Origin: Actinomycetes bacterium
GTDB lineage: Bacteria; Actinomycetota; Actinomycetes; Mycobacteriales; Mycobacteriaceae
NCBI GenBank assembly: GCA_023432405.1
Contig: JAEYUQ010000015.1
Location: 62,001 to 126,000, forward strand
Reading direction: 5' to 3'
Length of the DNA: 64,000 nucleotides
Part shown: piece after piece, positions 56,462 through 64,000 of the stretch
Layout: each line of letters opens with the position of its first letter
Position numbering within the stretch: position 1 is the stretch's first letter
The notes under the pieces: model-generated
The model's database searches: none
What the model saw: only the letters and a program-made list of their open reading frames with translations
What the model was told of the DNA's origin: nothing
Program-made: the position numbers and the translations under genes

Positions 56462-57559
56462 TCAACTAATCCAGTGCCTACCGGAACCAATAGCTTCTTT
56501 AATGTGGTCCAAGCCCTGTTTGCGCAACTGCTCCGCGATGCCTAGCTGGACCTCACGAATCCACTCAGGACCCTGGTAAATCAGTGCGGTGAACCCCTGA
56601 AGGAGCGTTGCCCCGCTGACAATGCGTTCCCAGGCTTGTTCAGCTGTTTCAATGCCACCCACGGAAATCAGAACCAGCTCGTTGTCAACGCGCTGATACA
56701 GGCGACGCAGTACGTCCAAGGAACGTTCAGCCTCCGGAGGTCCAGAGACTCCGCCTGCCCCCATCTCAGAGGTGTCTGTGGTGAGGTGCTCACGTGAAAT
56801 TGTTGTATTGGTGGCAACAATTCCCGCCAGCTTGAGCTGACAGGCCAAATCTGCAATCTCATCTATATCGTCGTTGCTGAGGTCAGGAGCAATTTTCACC
56901 AATACCGGAGTTGAGGTTTCTTCCTGCACTGCTTGGAGGATCGGCCGAAGACTCTCTACTGCCTGGAGATCTCTGAGTCCCGGAGTATTAGGAGAAGAGA
57001 CATTGACCACAAGGTAATCAGCTAAATCTCCCATGAGCCTGGCTGAGGTTCGATAATCCTCAAGGGCCTGCTCTAAGGGGACTACTTTGGTTTTGCCGAT
57101 GTTGATGCCAATGATGTCCTGAGTTCGCCGTGCCTTGAGACGCTCAGCAACTTTACGGGCACCCTCATTGTTGAAGCCCATACGATTGAGAAGAGCAGAG
57201 TCTTCCACCAGCCGATAGAGACGCGGCTGGGGATTACCCGGTTGGGGAGAGGCTGTGACGGTTCCCAGTTCAGCGAAGCCAAAACCGAATGAATGCCACA
57301 GATCTAGAGCCGTGGCGTCCTTATCGAAGCCAGCGGCCAGGCCTAGAGGGCTAGGGAAGCGTACCCCAAAGACGTGTTGGGACAAGATAGGATCATCAAC
57401 ACCCATCACAGCATGAATCATTCTCCGGGCGCCCGGAACCTTCTGAAGAGCACCCAGTAGTGTCATCACTGTGACATGGGCTACTTCCGGATCTATGCGA
57501 AACAGCGCTGACTTGACCAGCTGATAACTCAGGTGGGCTAACCTACGACGATGAACCAT
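56462..57559 (-). CDS. pyrD: Dihydroorotate dehydrogenase (quinone), class 2
   Basis: 365 aa. A membrane-associated FMN enzyme of pyrimidine synthesis. The N-terminal helices bind quinone. Visible: [31 protein letters not shown] with the catalytic serine of class 2, and V-A-T-N-T-T. I chose ATG 57559 because AAGGAG lies about 10 nt upstream; a longer in-frame start would run into the LppL-like gene. Confidence 0.96.
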   Translation of the reverse strand: MVHRRRLAHLSYQLVKSALFRIDPEVAHVTVMTLLGALQKVPGARRMIHAVMGVDDPILSQHVFGVRFPSPLGLAAGFDKDATALDLWHSFGFGFAELGTVTASPQPGNPQPRLYRLVEDSALLNRMGFNNEGARKVAERLKARRTQDIIGINIGKTKVVPLEQALEDYRTSARLMGDLADYLVVNVSSPNTPGLRDLQAVESLRPILQAVQEETSTPVLVKIAPDLSNDDIDEIADLACQLKLAGIVATNTTISREHLTTDTSEMGAGGVSGPPEAERSLDVLRRLYQRVDNELVLISVGGIETAEQAWERIVSGATLLQGFTALIYQGPEWIREVQLGIAEQLRKQGLDHIKEAIGSGRHWIS

Positions 57560-57575
57560 TGACTGTTTCTCCTTG

Positions 57576-58580
57576 CTAAGCGTTGTTCGGAATATCCCTG
57601 GAGTCAATAATTTGGAGACCGTCACCGTGGGATGATCCAGCGAGAATCACGCCGTCGTCAAGGACTGTCAGATGGCGAACATCTGCTACAGAGTTAATCT
57701 GAGCTGTCTGAACTGGTTGCCCACTAGAAATGTCGTAGGCAGTCAGTTTGTTGTCTGCCGTAGTACTCACCCATGCGAGTTGGCGAAGCCGATCCCATGC
57801 AACTCCCCACGGAGATTTTCCTACCGGACCTGCTTGACGCTCTACGATGATTCCCTTCGTGGAATAAACCAATAGCTGGTTGCTTGCTACATCCGTCACC
57901 AATACAAGGGAGTGCTCCCCAGGAGCAATCTGGGCTAATCCCTGACCGGCACGCAGTATTCCGCCATCTTTCAATTCTTTCCACTGGAGATCTTCAATGG
58001 TGGAGTCAAAGGTGCTGCCTCGAACAACGGTGTCCCCAGGGACTCCGACTAAATGGGTGGAGCTACGCGCTGCTTTGAAGGAAGACTCTCCCACATGGAC
58101 TTCATTGCTGTCTGAATGTGCGGTAATCAAGGTGCCATCCGACATGAGGGCGGCAAGCGTTGCATTGTGGGCAGGCAGGGATTTCTTCAGAGTAGGAGAG
58201 GTAGGGTCAATGACATAGACCTTATCTCCACAGGGCACTGTAAAACCTTGAGTGGAAATCCCAAGCTCACCACAGTGAGCATCGAGGTCAAGTGTGGTTG
58301 CCTTCTTAGCTTTCAGTTCCGCAACGGTACCTACCATTAGCTGATTACCTGAACGCACTGCTGCTCGAGAACCGATAGAAGCAAGATCCGAGATAGCCGG
58401 AATATCCAGTACCTTTCCTGCTGGATCCACAGCACGGGGAGAATCCACCGGAGAAGCGTTACTGACAATCTTGACCGAGGTTGAGGGAGTCTCTCCAGAA
58501 GAGCAGGCACTGAGAGCACAGATTGAAGGGATCAAAGCAGCGGTTAAAGCCACAGCAGTTTTCACTCGACGCATTTTCAC
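57576..58580 (-). CDS. LppL-like lipoprotein, predicted beta-propeller
   Basis: 334 aa from GTG 58580. A signal peptide ends in the lipobox L-S-A-C. The mature part consists of repeated short beta segments such as [21 protein letters not shown] and L-T-A-Y-D-I-S-S-G, like an NHL/YncE propeller. Its place between pyrD and uppP matches M. tuberculosis lppL (Rv2138). Function unknown. GTG 58580 is 7 nt after minus-strand TAAGGT (58593-58588); ATG 58574 is an alternative. Confidence 0.82.
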   Translation of the reverse strand: MKMRRVKTAVALTAALIPSICALSACSSGETPSTSVKIVSNASPVDSPRAVDPAGKVLDIPAISDLASIGSRAAVRSGNQLMVGTVAELKAKKATTLDLDAHCGELGISTQGFTVPCGDKVYVIDPTSPTLKKSLPAHNATLAALMSDGTLITAHSDSNEVHVGESSFKAARSSTHLVGVPGDTVVRGSTFDSTIEDLQWKELKDGGILRAGQGLAQIAPGEHSLVLVTDVASNQLLVYSTKGIIVERQAGPVGKSPWGVAWDRLRQLAWVSTTADNKLTAYDISSGQPVQTAQINSVADVRHLTVLDDGVILAGSSHGDGLQIIDSRDIPNNA

Positions 58581-58587
58581 ATCGCTT

Positions 58588-58593
58588 ACCTTA
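58588..58593 (-). promoter_or_regulatory. -10 box for a leaderless LppL-like transcript
   Basis: Minus-strand TAAGGT with 7 nt to GTG 58580. The divergent uppP gene has the same hexamer at the same distance. Confidence 0.45.
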
Positions 58594-58665
58594 CCCATAA
58601 ACTCTGAGGATCTCGCTGCACTCGTGCCTGCGGATTCTAATTGGCCACATATCTCGGATAACGGC

Positions 58666-58671
58666 TAAGGT
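58666..58671 (+). promoter_or_regulatory. -10 box for a leaderless uppP transcript
   Basis: TAAGGT with 7 nt to GTG 58679 (10 nt to ATG 58682). Confidence 0.45.
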
Positions 58672-58678
58672 GTTCCAA

Positions 58679-59539
58679 GTGATGTTTCTTGCTGCAGCCC
58701 CGTCTAGCTCAGATATGAGCTGGATGCAGGTGATTATTCTTTCCATTGTTCAAGGATTGACGGAATTTCTACCCGTCAGTTCCTCCGGACATTTACGGAT
58801 TGTCTCCACCTTAATCTGGGGCACTGATGCTGGGGCTTCTTTCACGGCCGTCGTACAGCTAGGTACAGAATTGGCCGTCCTGATCTTTTTTACTAAAGAC
58901 ATTGTGCGAATAATTGCTGCCTGGTTCACAGGTGTAGTGAACCCGTCAAAGCGAACCCAGGATTACTACATGAGCTGGATGGTCATCGTCGGTACTGTGC
59001 CGGTAGGTGTCATTGGATTCCTCTTCAAAGATCTCATTCGTGATGGGCTTCGGAATCTGTGGATTACGGTGAGTGTTCTTATCCTGTTCTCCTTTGTCTT
59101 TATTCTCGCGGAGCGTTACGGAAGTAAACGCCGCTCTATGGATGAGCTCTCCATGAAAGATGCCCTGGTCATGGGTTGTGCTCAGTGCCTTGCCCTTATC
59201 CCGGGTGTCTCGCGCTCTGGCGGCACTATCTCGGCTGGACTGTTCTTAGGGTTGGACAGGGAAGTTGCCACCCGGTTCAGCTTCCTGCTGGCCATTCCCG
59301 CTGTGCTGGCATCCGGTCTTTTCTCCCTTCCCGACGCCCTTGCTCCTGACGCTGGCCTGGCGGCTTCCGGATCGCAACTCATCGTAGGCACAGCCATTGC
59401 TTTTGTCCTGGGCTATGCCTCTATTGCGTGGCTGTTGAAGTTTGTTTCCCATAACTCTTTTGCCTGGTTTGCGGCCTACCGGATTCCAGTGGGACTTCTC
59501 GTGGCTGTGCTCCTGGCCACTGGGGTGCTCATGCCTTAG
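58679..59539 (+). CDS. uppP: Undecaprenyl-diphosphate phosphatase
   Basis: 286 aa polytopic membrane enzyme recycling the lipid carrier of cell-wall synthesis (BacA type). Motifs: [15 protein letters not shown] and [10 protein letters not shown], both catalytic, in about eight helices. Starts at GTG 58670, GTG 58679 and ATG 58682 are close; 58679 fits the leaderless -10. Divergent from the LppL-like gene and followed after 28 nt by mshC. Confidence 0.95.
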   Translation: MMFLAAAPSSSDMSWMQVIILSIVQGLTEFLPVSSSGHLRIVSTLIWGTDAGASFTAVVQLGTELAVLIFFTKDIVRIIAAWFTGVVNPSKRTQDYYMSWMVIVGTVPVGVIGFLFKDLIRDGLRNLWITVSVLILFSFVFILAERYGSKRRSMDELSMKDALVMGCAQCLALIPGVSRSGGTISAGLFLGLDREVATRFSFLLAIPAVLASGLFSLPDALAPDAGLAASGSQLIVGTAIAFVLGYASIAWLLKFVSHNSFAWFAAYRIPVGLLVAVLLATGVLMP

Positions 59540-59554
59540 CTTGTGGATCTGCGT

Positions 59555-59560
59555 TAGGCT
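59555..59560 (+). promoter_or_regulatory. -10 box for a leaderless mshC transcript
   Basis: TAGGCT ends 7 nt before ATG 59568. Confidence 0.5.
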
Positions 59561-59567
59561 GGCACTC

Positions 59568-60833
59568 ATGCAGTCCTGGCCTGAAACTCAGATTCCACAC
59601 CTTCCGGGAACATCGGTACCGCTTTGTCTGTATGACTCTGCAGACCAGAACGTACATCCCGTCACGGAATCAGGGATGTATGTCTGTGGAATTACTCCCT
59701 ATGATTCCACTCATCTAGGCCACGCAGCCACCTACCTGGCTTTTGATCTCATCAATCGTATGCTTCGAGATCAGGGAGCCACTGTGCGGTATGTCCAAAA
59801 CGTCACCGATGTTGATGATCCACTCTTTGAGCGAGCACATCGTGACGGTGTGGATTGGGAGGAATTGGGTACCGATCAACTCAACCTATTTCGCTCTGAT
59901 ATGACCGCACTGAGCGTGATTCCGCCAACAGACCTTGTAGGAGTCAAGGATGGAATTCACGAAGTTATTGATCTTGTCAGTGTTCTACTAGACACGGGCG
60001 CAGCCTACGTGGTGGATGATTCCGACTACCCAGATATTTATGCCTCTATCACTGCCACGAAGCACTTCGGCTATGAGTCCCACTATGACCGCCCTACGAT
60101 GGAAAAATTCTTTGCGCAGCGCGGGGGAGATCCACAGCGTCCTGGGAAACACGATCCCCTAGACGCCCTCATCTGGAGGGCTCACCGTCCTGGAGAGCCT
60201 CAGTGGGATGCCCCATTCGGGGCAGGGCGTCCCGGCTGGCACGTAGAGTGTGCCGCCTTTGCGGCACACCGTCTGGGATGCCATTTTGCCATCCAGGGCG
60301 GGGGATCAGATTTGGTCTTTCCGCACCATGAGTTCTCCGCCGCCCATGTGGAAGCCGCTTATGGGTGCTCCCGTATGGCAGATCACTACGTTCACACCGG
60401 CATGATTGCTCTAGACGGGGTAAAGATGTCTAAATCCTTAGGCAATCTCGTGTTTGTCTCGGACTTGCTTGCCGCTCAGCATGATCCCTCCGCGATCCGT
60501 CTGGCGGTGTTTGCCGGACATTACCGCTCAGATAGAGACTGGTCGGCAAGCCTTCTCGACGCCGCTGAAGAACGGTTGAGCCTCTGGAGACGGGGCGTCG
60601 CTAAGGCATCTTCCAGGGATAACGCAGAGATGGTGGTGCAGATACTCAGGGAACGTCTTGCCGATGATCTGGATACTCCAGGAGCGTTGGACAGCGTTGA
60701 TCGGTGGGCTCACCAGGTTTTAGATGAGTATTCCGACGATTCTGCCCCCTCAGAAACCCACGGTGACAGCCAAACTGGTGGGGAATTGATGAGCTGCGCC
60801 CTGGATGCGTTGCTGGGAGTGAAGACACTCTAG
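59568..60833 (+). CDS. mshC: L-cysteine:1D-myo-inosityl 2-amino-2-deoxy-alpha-D-glucopyranoside ligase
   Basis: 421 aa. It joins cysteine to GlcN-inositol in mycothiol synthesis, the main thiol of actinobacteria. A paralogue of cysteinyl-tRNA synthetase: zinc cysteine in [13 protein letters not shown]-like T-H-L-G-H-A, and K-M-S-K-S in V-K-M-S-K-S-L-G-N. The tRNA anticodon-binding C-terminal domain is missing, which separates it from CysS. ATG 59568 is set by the -10 box; a longer frame would overlap uppP. Confidence 0.96.
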   Translation: MQSWPETQIPHLPGTSVPLCLYDSADQNVHPVTESGMYVCGITPYDSTHLGHAATYLAFDLINRMLRDQGATVRYVQNVTDVDDPLFERAHRDGVDWEELGTDQLNLFRSDMTALSVIPPTDLVGVKDGIHEVIDLVSVLLDTGAAYVVDDSDYPDIYASITATKHFGYESHYDRPTMEKFFAQRGGDPQRPGKHDPLDALIWRAHRPGEPQWDAPFGAGRPGWHVECAAFAAHRLGCHFAIQGGGSDLVFPHHEFSAAHVEAAYGCSRMADHYVHTGMIALDGVKMSKSLGNLVFVSDLLAAQHDPSAIRLAVFAGHYRSDRDWSASLLDAAEERLSLWRRGVAKASSRDNAEMVVQILRERLADDLDTPGALDSVDRWAHQVLDEYSDDSAPSETHGDSQTGGELMSCALDALLGVKTL

Positions 60834-60891
60834 GGGTTGTTGTTACCTGCGATTGTGAACGTGAAGACGCATGGAAAGGGCTTACAATCGA

Positions 60892-61569
60892 ATGCTCAAA
60901 GCAATCTTCTGGGATATGGACGGGACGATGGTGGATTCGGAGCCCCTGTGGGGGATTGCCACCTATGAGCTCAGCGAAAAGCTAGGGCGACGTCTCACTC
61001 CCGAACTGCGGGCAACAACCGTTGGTGGGCACTTTGCACACACTTTTTCTGTTGCTGCCAAATGGGCGGGCTACGAGGTGAAACCAGGAGACGAGGAGCG
61101 CTACAAGACATGGATGTTCTCCCGAATGCAGGAGATTTTTACTGAGCACCTTTCCCCGCGTCCAGGTATTCAGCCACTTTTGGAGGATCTGCACTCTCGT
61201 GGAATTCCCATGATGGTGACCACCAATACGGAAAGATCTTTGGCTAACACAGAGATAGACATTGTGGGCTCTCAGTACTTTGTTGGCTCTGTCTGTGGAG
61301 ATGAGGTTTCAGCACCCAAGCCAGATCCTTCGATGTATCTCACGGCAGCTGCGATGCTGGGCTTAGACCCCGCAGAGTGCTTAGTGTTCGAGGATTCCGA
61401 GGCAGGAATGACGAGTGCTCTGGCAGCTGGATGTACTCTCATTGCAGTTTCGGAAAACCCCAGAACGCCGATTCCCAAAGACGCGCTCAGCCTTCGTGAC
61501 CTGCACGGTTCCCTTGACTTCACCACGGTGACTGCCGCGGATATAGCCACCTGGTGTGACATGGTGTGA
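60892..61569 (+). CDS. HAD-superfamily phosphatase
   Basis: 225 aa from ATG 60892. HAD motif I in F-W-D-M-D-G-T-M-V-D-S, motif II threonine in M-V-T-T-N-T, lysine in S-A-P-K-P-D-P, and motif III in V-F-E-D-S-E-A-G. The cap sits between motifs I and II, typical of small-molecule phosphatases such as beta-phosphoglucomutase-like enzymes. Substrate unknown. ATG 60892 starts directly with M-L-K-A-I-F-W-D and has AAAGGG upstream; ATG 60871 is also in frame. It lies between mshC and hisE. Confidence 0.88.
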   Translation: MLKAIFWDMDGTMVDSEPLWGIATYELSEKLGRRLTPELRATTVGGHFAHTFSVAAKWAGYEVKPGDEERYKTWMFSRMQEIFTEHLSPRPGIQPLLEDLHSRGIPMMVTTNTERSLANTEIDIVGSQYFVGSVCGDEVSAPKPDPSMYLTAAAMLGLDPAECLVFEDSEAGMTSALAAGCTLIAVSENPRTPIPKDALSLRDLHGSLDFTTVTAADIATWCDMV

Positions 61570-61647
61570 CTTCCCAGAAGAACTCGAAAGTGGGCAGAGT
61601 TCTTGACCAATGTCCCTCGGGAATAGAGGGTGTGTGATAATGACCGG

Positions 61648-61911
61648 GTGAAAAACTTCGATTCCTTGTATTCCGAGCTTGCTGAGAAAGCAGCTCACCA
61701 AACTGCTGACTCAGGAACTGTGAAGGCTCTGGAATCCGGCATCCATACCATTGGGAAGAAAGTAATCGAAGAAGCTGGTGAAGTATGGCTTGCCGCTGAA
61801 CATGAGTCTGATGAAGCACTCGCTGAGGAGATTTCCCAGCTGTTGTACTGGTCTCAGGTCATCATGTTGGCTCGGGGGCTCACCCCCGAAGATGTCTATC
61901 GTTTCCTCTAG
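61648..61911 (+). CDS. hisE: Phosphoribosyl-ATP pyrophosphatase
   Basis: 87 aa. The second step of histidine synthesis. The all-helical MazG-like fold has [10 protein letters not shown] and [12 protein letters not shown] 61648 lies 6 nt after GATAAT (61636-61641), suggesting leaderless initiation; an in-frame ATG at 61630 is less conserved. It is 10 nt before hisG and so forms an operon with it. Confidence 0.93.
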   Translation: MKNFDSLYSELAEKAAHQTADSGTVKALESGIHTIGKKVIEEAGEVWLAAEHESDEALAEEISQLLYWSQVIMLARGLTPEDVYRFL

Positions 61912-61921
61912 GAGTCTGACC

Positions 61922-62767
61922 ATGCTCAAGATTGCTGTTCCCAACAAAGGAGCCCTCTCAGAGGCTTCTATGCAGATTCTCAAGGAAGCTGGATACACTG
62001 GCCGAGGGGACTCTAAAGCCCTCAACGTCATGGATGAGCGCAATGATGTTGAGTTTTTCTTTCTTCGCCCGCGCGACATCGCTGTGTATGTTGGGCGCGG
62101 TCAGCTTGACATGGGAATCACTGGGCGCGATCTTGCCGCTGATTCCACCGCTGAGGTAGAAGAAATCCTTTCTTTAGGTTTCGGAGCCTCCACCTTCCGG
62201 TACGCTGCCCCCACGGATCAAGAGTGGGATATTGCAGATATTGATGGGAAGCGCATTGCAACGTCCTATCCCAATGTTGTGCGTGCCGATCTTGAGCGTC
62301 GCGGTCTTAACGCCACGGTGATTCGTCTGGATGGCGCAGTGGAAATCTCTATCCGTCTAGGGGTGGCAGACTGCATTGCCGATGTGGTGTCCACGGGCAC
62401 AACTCTTCGGAAGCAGGGACTTCGTCCCTTCGGAGAACCGCTGATGGAATCCGAAGCTATTGTGGTTACCCGTGCTGGAAATACCGTGACAGACGCTATG
62501 CGCCTTGTTCTCAAGCGGATTGAAGGTATTTTGCACGCTCAGAACTATCTCATGCTGGATTACAACATTTCCACGGATAAACTCGAGGCTGCAAGCCAGA
62601 TAACTCCTGGCCTGTCAGGGCCTACGGTGTCCCCACTAGCATTAGAAAACTGGGTTGCAGTACGCGCTATGGTGCCTCTCGCATCTGCTAATCAAGTGAT
62701 GGATGACCTGGCGGCTTTAGGAGCTGAGGCTATTTTGGCTTCTGAGCTAAGAATCGCACGTATTTAA
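61922..62767 (+). CDS. hisG: ATP phosphoribosyltransferase, long form
   Basis: 281 aa. The first, feedback-controlled step of histidine synthesis. N-terminal [16 protein letters not shown], the PRPP loop [10 protein letters not shown], and a C-terminal ACT-like histidine-binding domain (~205-281), so no HisZ is needed. AGGAG is about 7-8 nt before ATG 61922. Confidence 0.97.
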   Translation: MLKIAVPNKGALSEASMQILKEAGYTGRGDSKALNVMDERNDVEFFFLRPRDIAVYVGRGQLDMGITGRDLAADSTAEVEEILSLGFGASTFRYAAPTDQEWDIADIDGKRIATSYPNVVRADLERRGLNATVIRLDGAVEISIRLGVADCIADVVSTGTTLRKQGLRPFGEPLMESEAIVVTRAGNTVTDAMRLVLKRIEGILHAQNYLMLDYNISTDKLEAASQITPGLSGPTVSPLALENWVAVRAMVPLASANQVMDDLAALGAEAILASELRIARI

Positions 62768-62778
62768 CAGGGAATGCT

Positions 62779-62784
62779 TATGCT
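62779..62784 (+). promoter_or_regulatory. -10 box for a leaderless fhs transcript
   Basis: TATGCT ends 6 nt before ATG 62791. It overlaps the palindrome ATGCTT-G-AAGCAT (62780-62792), which runs into the start codon. Confidence 0.45.
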
Positions 62785-62790
62785 TGAAGC

Positions 62791-64000
62791 ATGACTCTCT
62801 CTGATGTTGATATTGCTCAAGCACATACCCCACAACCTATCGAAGAGATTGCGGCGAAGGCTCATATCCCTTCAGATGTTCTCATTCCCTACGGTCGTTT
62901 TAAGGCGAAGGTCAATTACCGAGATCTCCCGCCATCTCAACCCGGAAAGGTGATTCTGGTCACCGGGATGTCACCCACCCCTGCGGGAGAAGGCAAGTCC
63001 ACAGTGCTCATTGGGCTTGTTGATGCCCTCAACAGCAGGGGTTTCAACACCTCAGCGGCGTTGCGTGAGCCTTCTCAGGGGCCAGTTATGGGCGTCAAAG
63101 GAGGAGCTGCTGGCGGGGGATATTCGCAGGTAGTTCCGATGGAAGACATCAATCTTCACTTCACCGGGGATTTTCATGCCATCGCCGCTGCTAATAACAC
63201 CCTTTCAGCCCTCTTGGACAACCATATTCAACAGGGAAACGAGCTTCGTATTGATCCACGTCGAATCCTGTGGCAGCGCTGTATGGATGTCAATGATCGC
63301 TCTTTGCGAAGCATTATCACTGGTCTTGGAGGTAAAGCCAATGGTGTTCCCACCCAAACCGGGTTCACCATTACCGCAGCAAGTGAAATTATGGCTATCC
63401 ACGGACTATCCCACAGTCTCGCAGATATGAAGCAGCGGCTTGCACGTATCACCGTGGCTTTCACTGAGGACGGCGATGCGGTAACTGCCGGTGATCTTCA
63501 TGCAGAAGGGTGCATGGCTGCTCTCCTGAAAGACGCGATCAATCCCAACTTGGTTCAAACTCTGGGAGGTAGTCCAGCTTTTGTTCATGGTGGCCCCTTT
63601 GCCAACATCGCCCACGGTTGCAATAGTTTGATTGCCACCCAGGTTGCTTCCCAGGTATCTGACTATGTGGTCACAGAAGCTGGTTTCGGCTCTGATCTGG
63701 GCGCCGAAAAGTTCTTTGACATCGCCATGCCCGCTGGAAACATCCCTGTTGCTGGAACAGTGATTGTCTGTACCATCCGGTCCTTGAAGTTCAACGGGGG
63801 AGTGGATCGGAATCGTCTCAACGAAGAAAACACTGATGCTCTCCTGGCAGGGGTGGTTAATCTCGAACGCCATGTGAGAAACATCCGCAAGTTTGGGGTG
63901 GAGCCGGTGGTGGCTGTCAACCTCTTTACTTCGGATACCTCGGAGGAACGAAAGGTCCTTAGAGAATGGGCAACACGCAGTGGTGTTGCTCTGGAAGAAG
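62791..64000 (+). CDS. fhs: Formate-tetrahydrofolate ligase, N-terminal part (3' end outside window)
   Basis: The frame stays open from ATG 62791 to the window end (403 residues seen; the family has ~555). It makes 10-formyl-THF from formate, THF and ATP. Visible: the ATP loop T-P-A-G-E-G-K-S-T, R-E-P-S-Q-G-P-V-M-G-V-K-G-G-A-A-G-G-G, M-E-D-I-N-L-H-F-T-G-D, G-F-x-I-T-A-A-S-E, G-G-P-F-A-N-I-A-H-G-C-N-S and E-A-G-F-G-S-D-L-G-A-E-K-F. Same strand as hisG after 23 nt. The 10-formyl-THF product is the Fmt donor. Confidence 0.96.
   Translation, partial: MTLSDVDIAQAHTPQPIEEIAAKAHIPSDVLIPYGRFKAKVNYRDLPPSQPGKVILVTGMSPTPAGEGKSTVLIGLVDALNSRGFNTSAALREPSQGPVMGVKGGAAGGGYSQVVPMEDINLHFTGDFHAIAAANNTLSALLDNHIQQGNELRIDPRRILWQRCMDVNDRSLRSIITGLGGKANGVPTQTGFTITAASEIMAIHGLSHSLADMKQRLARITVAFTEDGDAVTAGDLHAEGCMAALLKDAINPNLVQTLGGSPAFVHGGPFANIAHGCNSLIATQVASQVSDYVVTEAGFGSDLGAEKFFDIAMPAGNIPVAGTVIVCTIRSLKFNGGVDRNRLNEENTDALLAGVVNLERHVRNIRKFGVEPVVAVNLFTSDTSEERKVLREWATRSGVALEE

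Overview
The window is a contiguous piece of a Corynebacterium chromosome (mycolic-acid actinobacterium, mid-50s % GC judged by eye). Three things support this: near-verbatim Corynebacterium proteins such as aconitase; lineage markers (mycothiol ligase MshC, mannosyltransferase MptB, WhiA, AcnR, a DUF3097 protein); and a gene order that follows, as I recall it, the C. glutamicum block from fmt down to hisG. It looks like ordinary core chromosome. I see no rRNA, phage, insertion sequence or CRISPR array. One tRNA (Leu, anticodon GAG) is present.

Layout. 1-6.9 kb: end of fmt, rsmB, rpe and the riboflavin genes ribD-ribE-ribB-ribA-ribH, with ribB and ribA as two separate overlapping genes. 6.3-11.9 kb: PH-domain membrane protein, uvrC, rapZ, yvcK, whiA. 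12-18.6 kb: gap, pgk, tpi, ppc, secG, separated by clear terminators. 18.7-21.4 kb: a lipoprotein, an ECF sigma factor and a membrane-anchored putative anti-sigma factor. They sit where C. glutamicum has pgl-opcA-zwf. 21.4-24.7 kb (minus): tkt-tal. 25-30.8 kb: ctaB, then on the minus strand ctaA, an ABC-2 exporter and mptB. 30.9-37.4 kb: the iron-sulfur assembly operon sufR-B-D-C-S-U-T behind a palindrome with the SufR signature. 37.4-39 kb: an ABC-F ATPase.

39-48 kb is the least conserved part in arrangement: metF-metE, a UPF0210/ACT-domain pair, a GntR regulator, and an amino-sugar cluster (ROK kinase, NanE, DUF4862). 47.8-51.3 kb: acn-acnR with an AcnR-type operator. 51.3-52 kb: a long regulatory region before an NlpC/P60 peptidase, with a GlxR-like site and a folded leader. 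52.5-64 kb: ferrochelatase, DUF3097, an HTH protein, a VTT-domain membrane protein, tRNA-Leu, a PEBP-family protein, pyrD, an LppL-like lipoprotein, uppP, mshC, a HAD phosphatase, hisE, hisG, and the start of a formate-THF ligase gene cut by the window end.

Main observations: (1) at least 14 genes carry a TAnnnT -10 box ending 6-8 nt before the start codon, the mark of leaderless transcription; (2) several operators match known corynebacterial or SufR motifs; (3) ribB/ribA is split; (4) zwf-opcA-pgl is absent at its usual place and an ECF sigma cassette stands there instead; (5) RapZ, riboflavin synthase and the ROK kinase deviate from their families. I did not find a system I could call wholly new. 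The ECF cassette and the folded leader before the peptidase gene are the best candidates.
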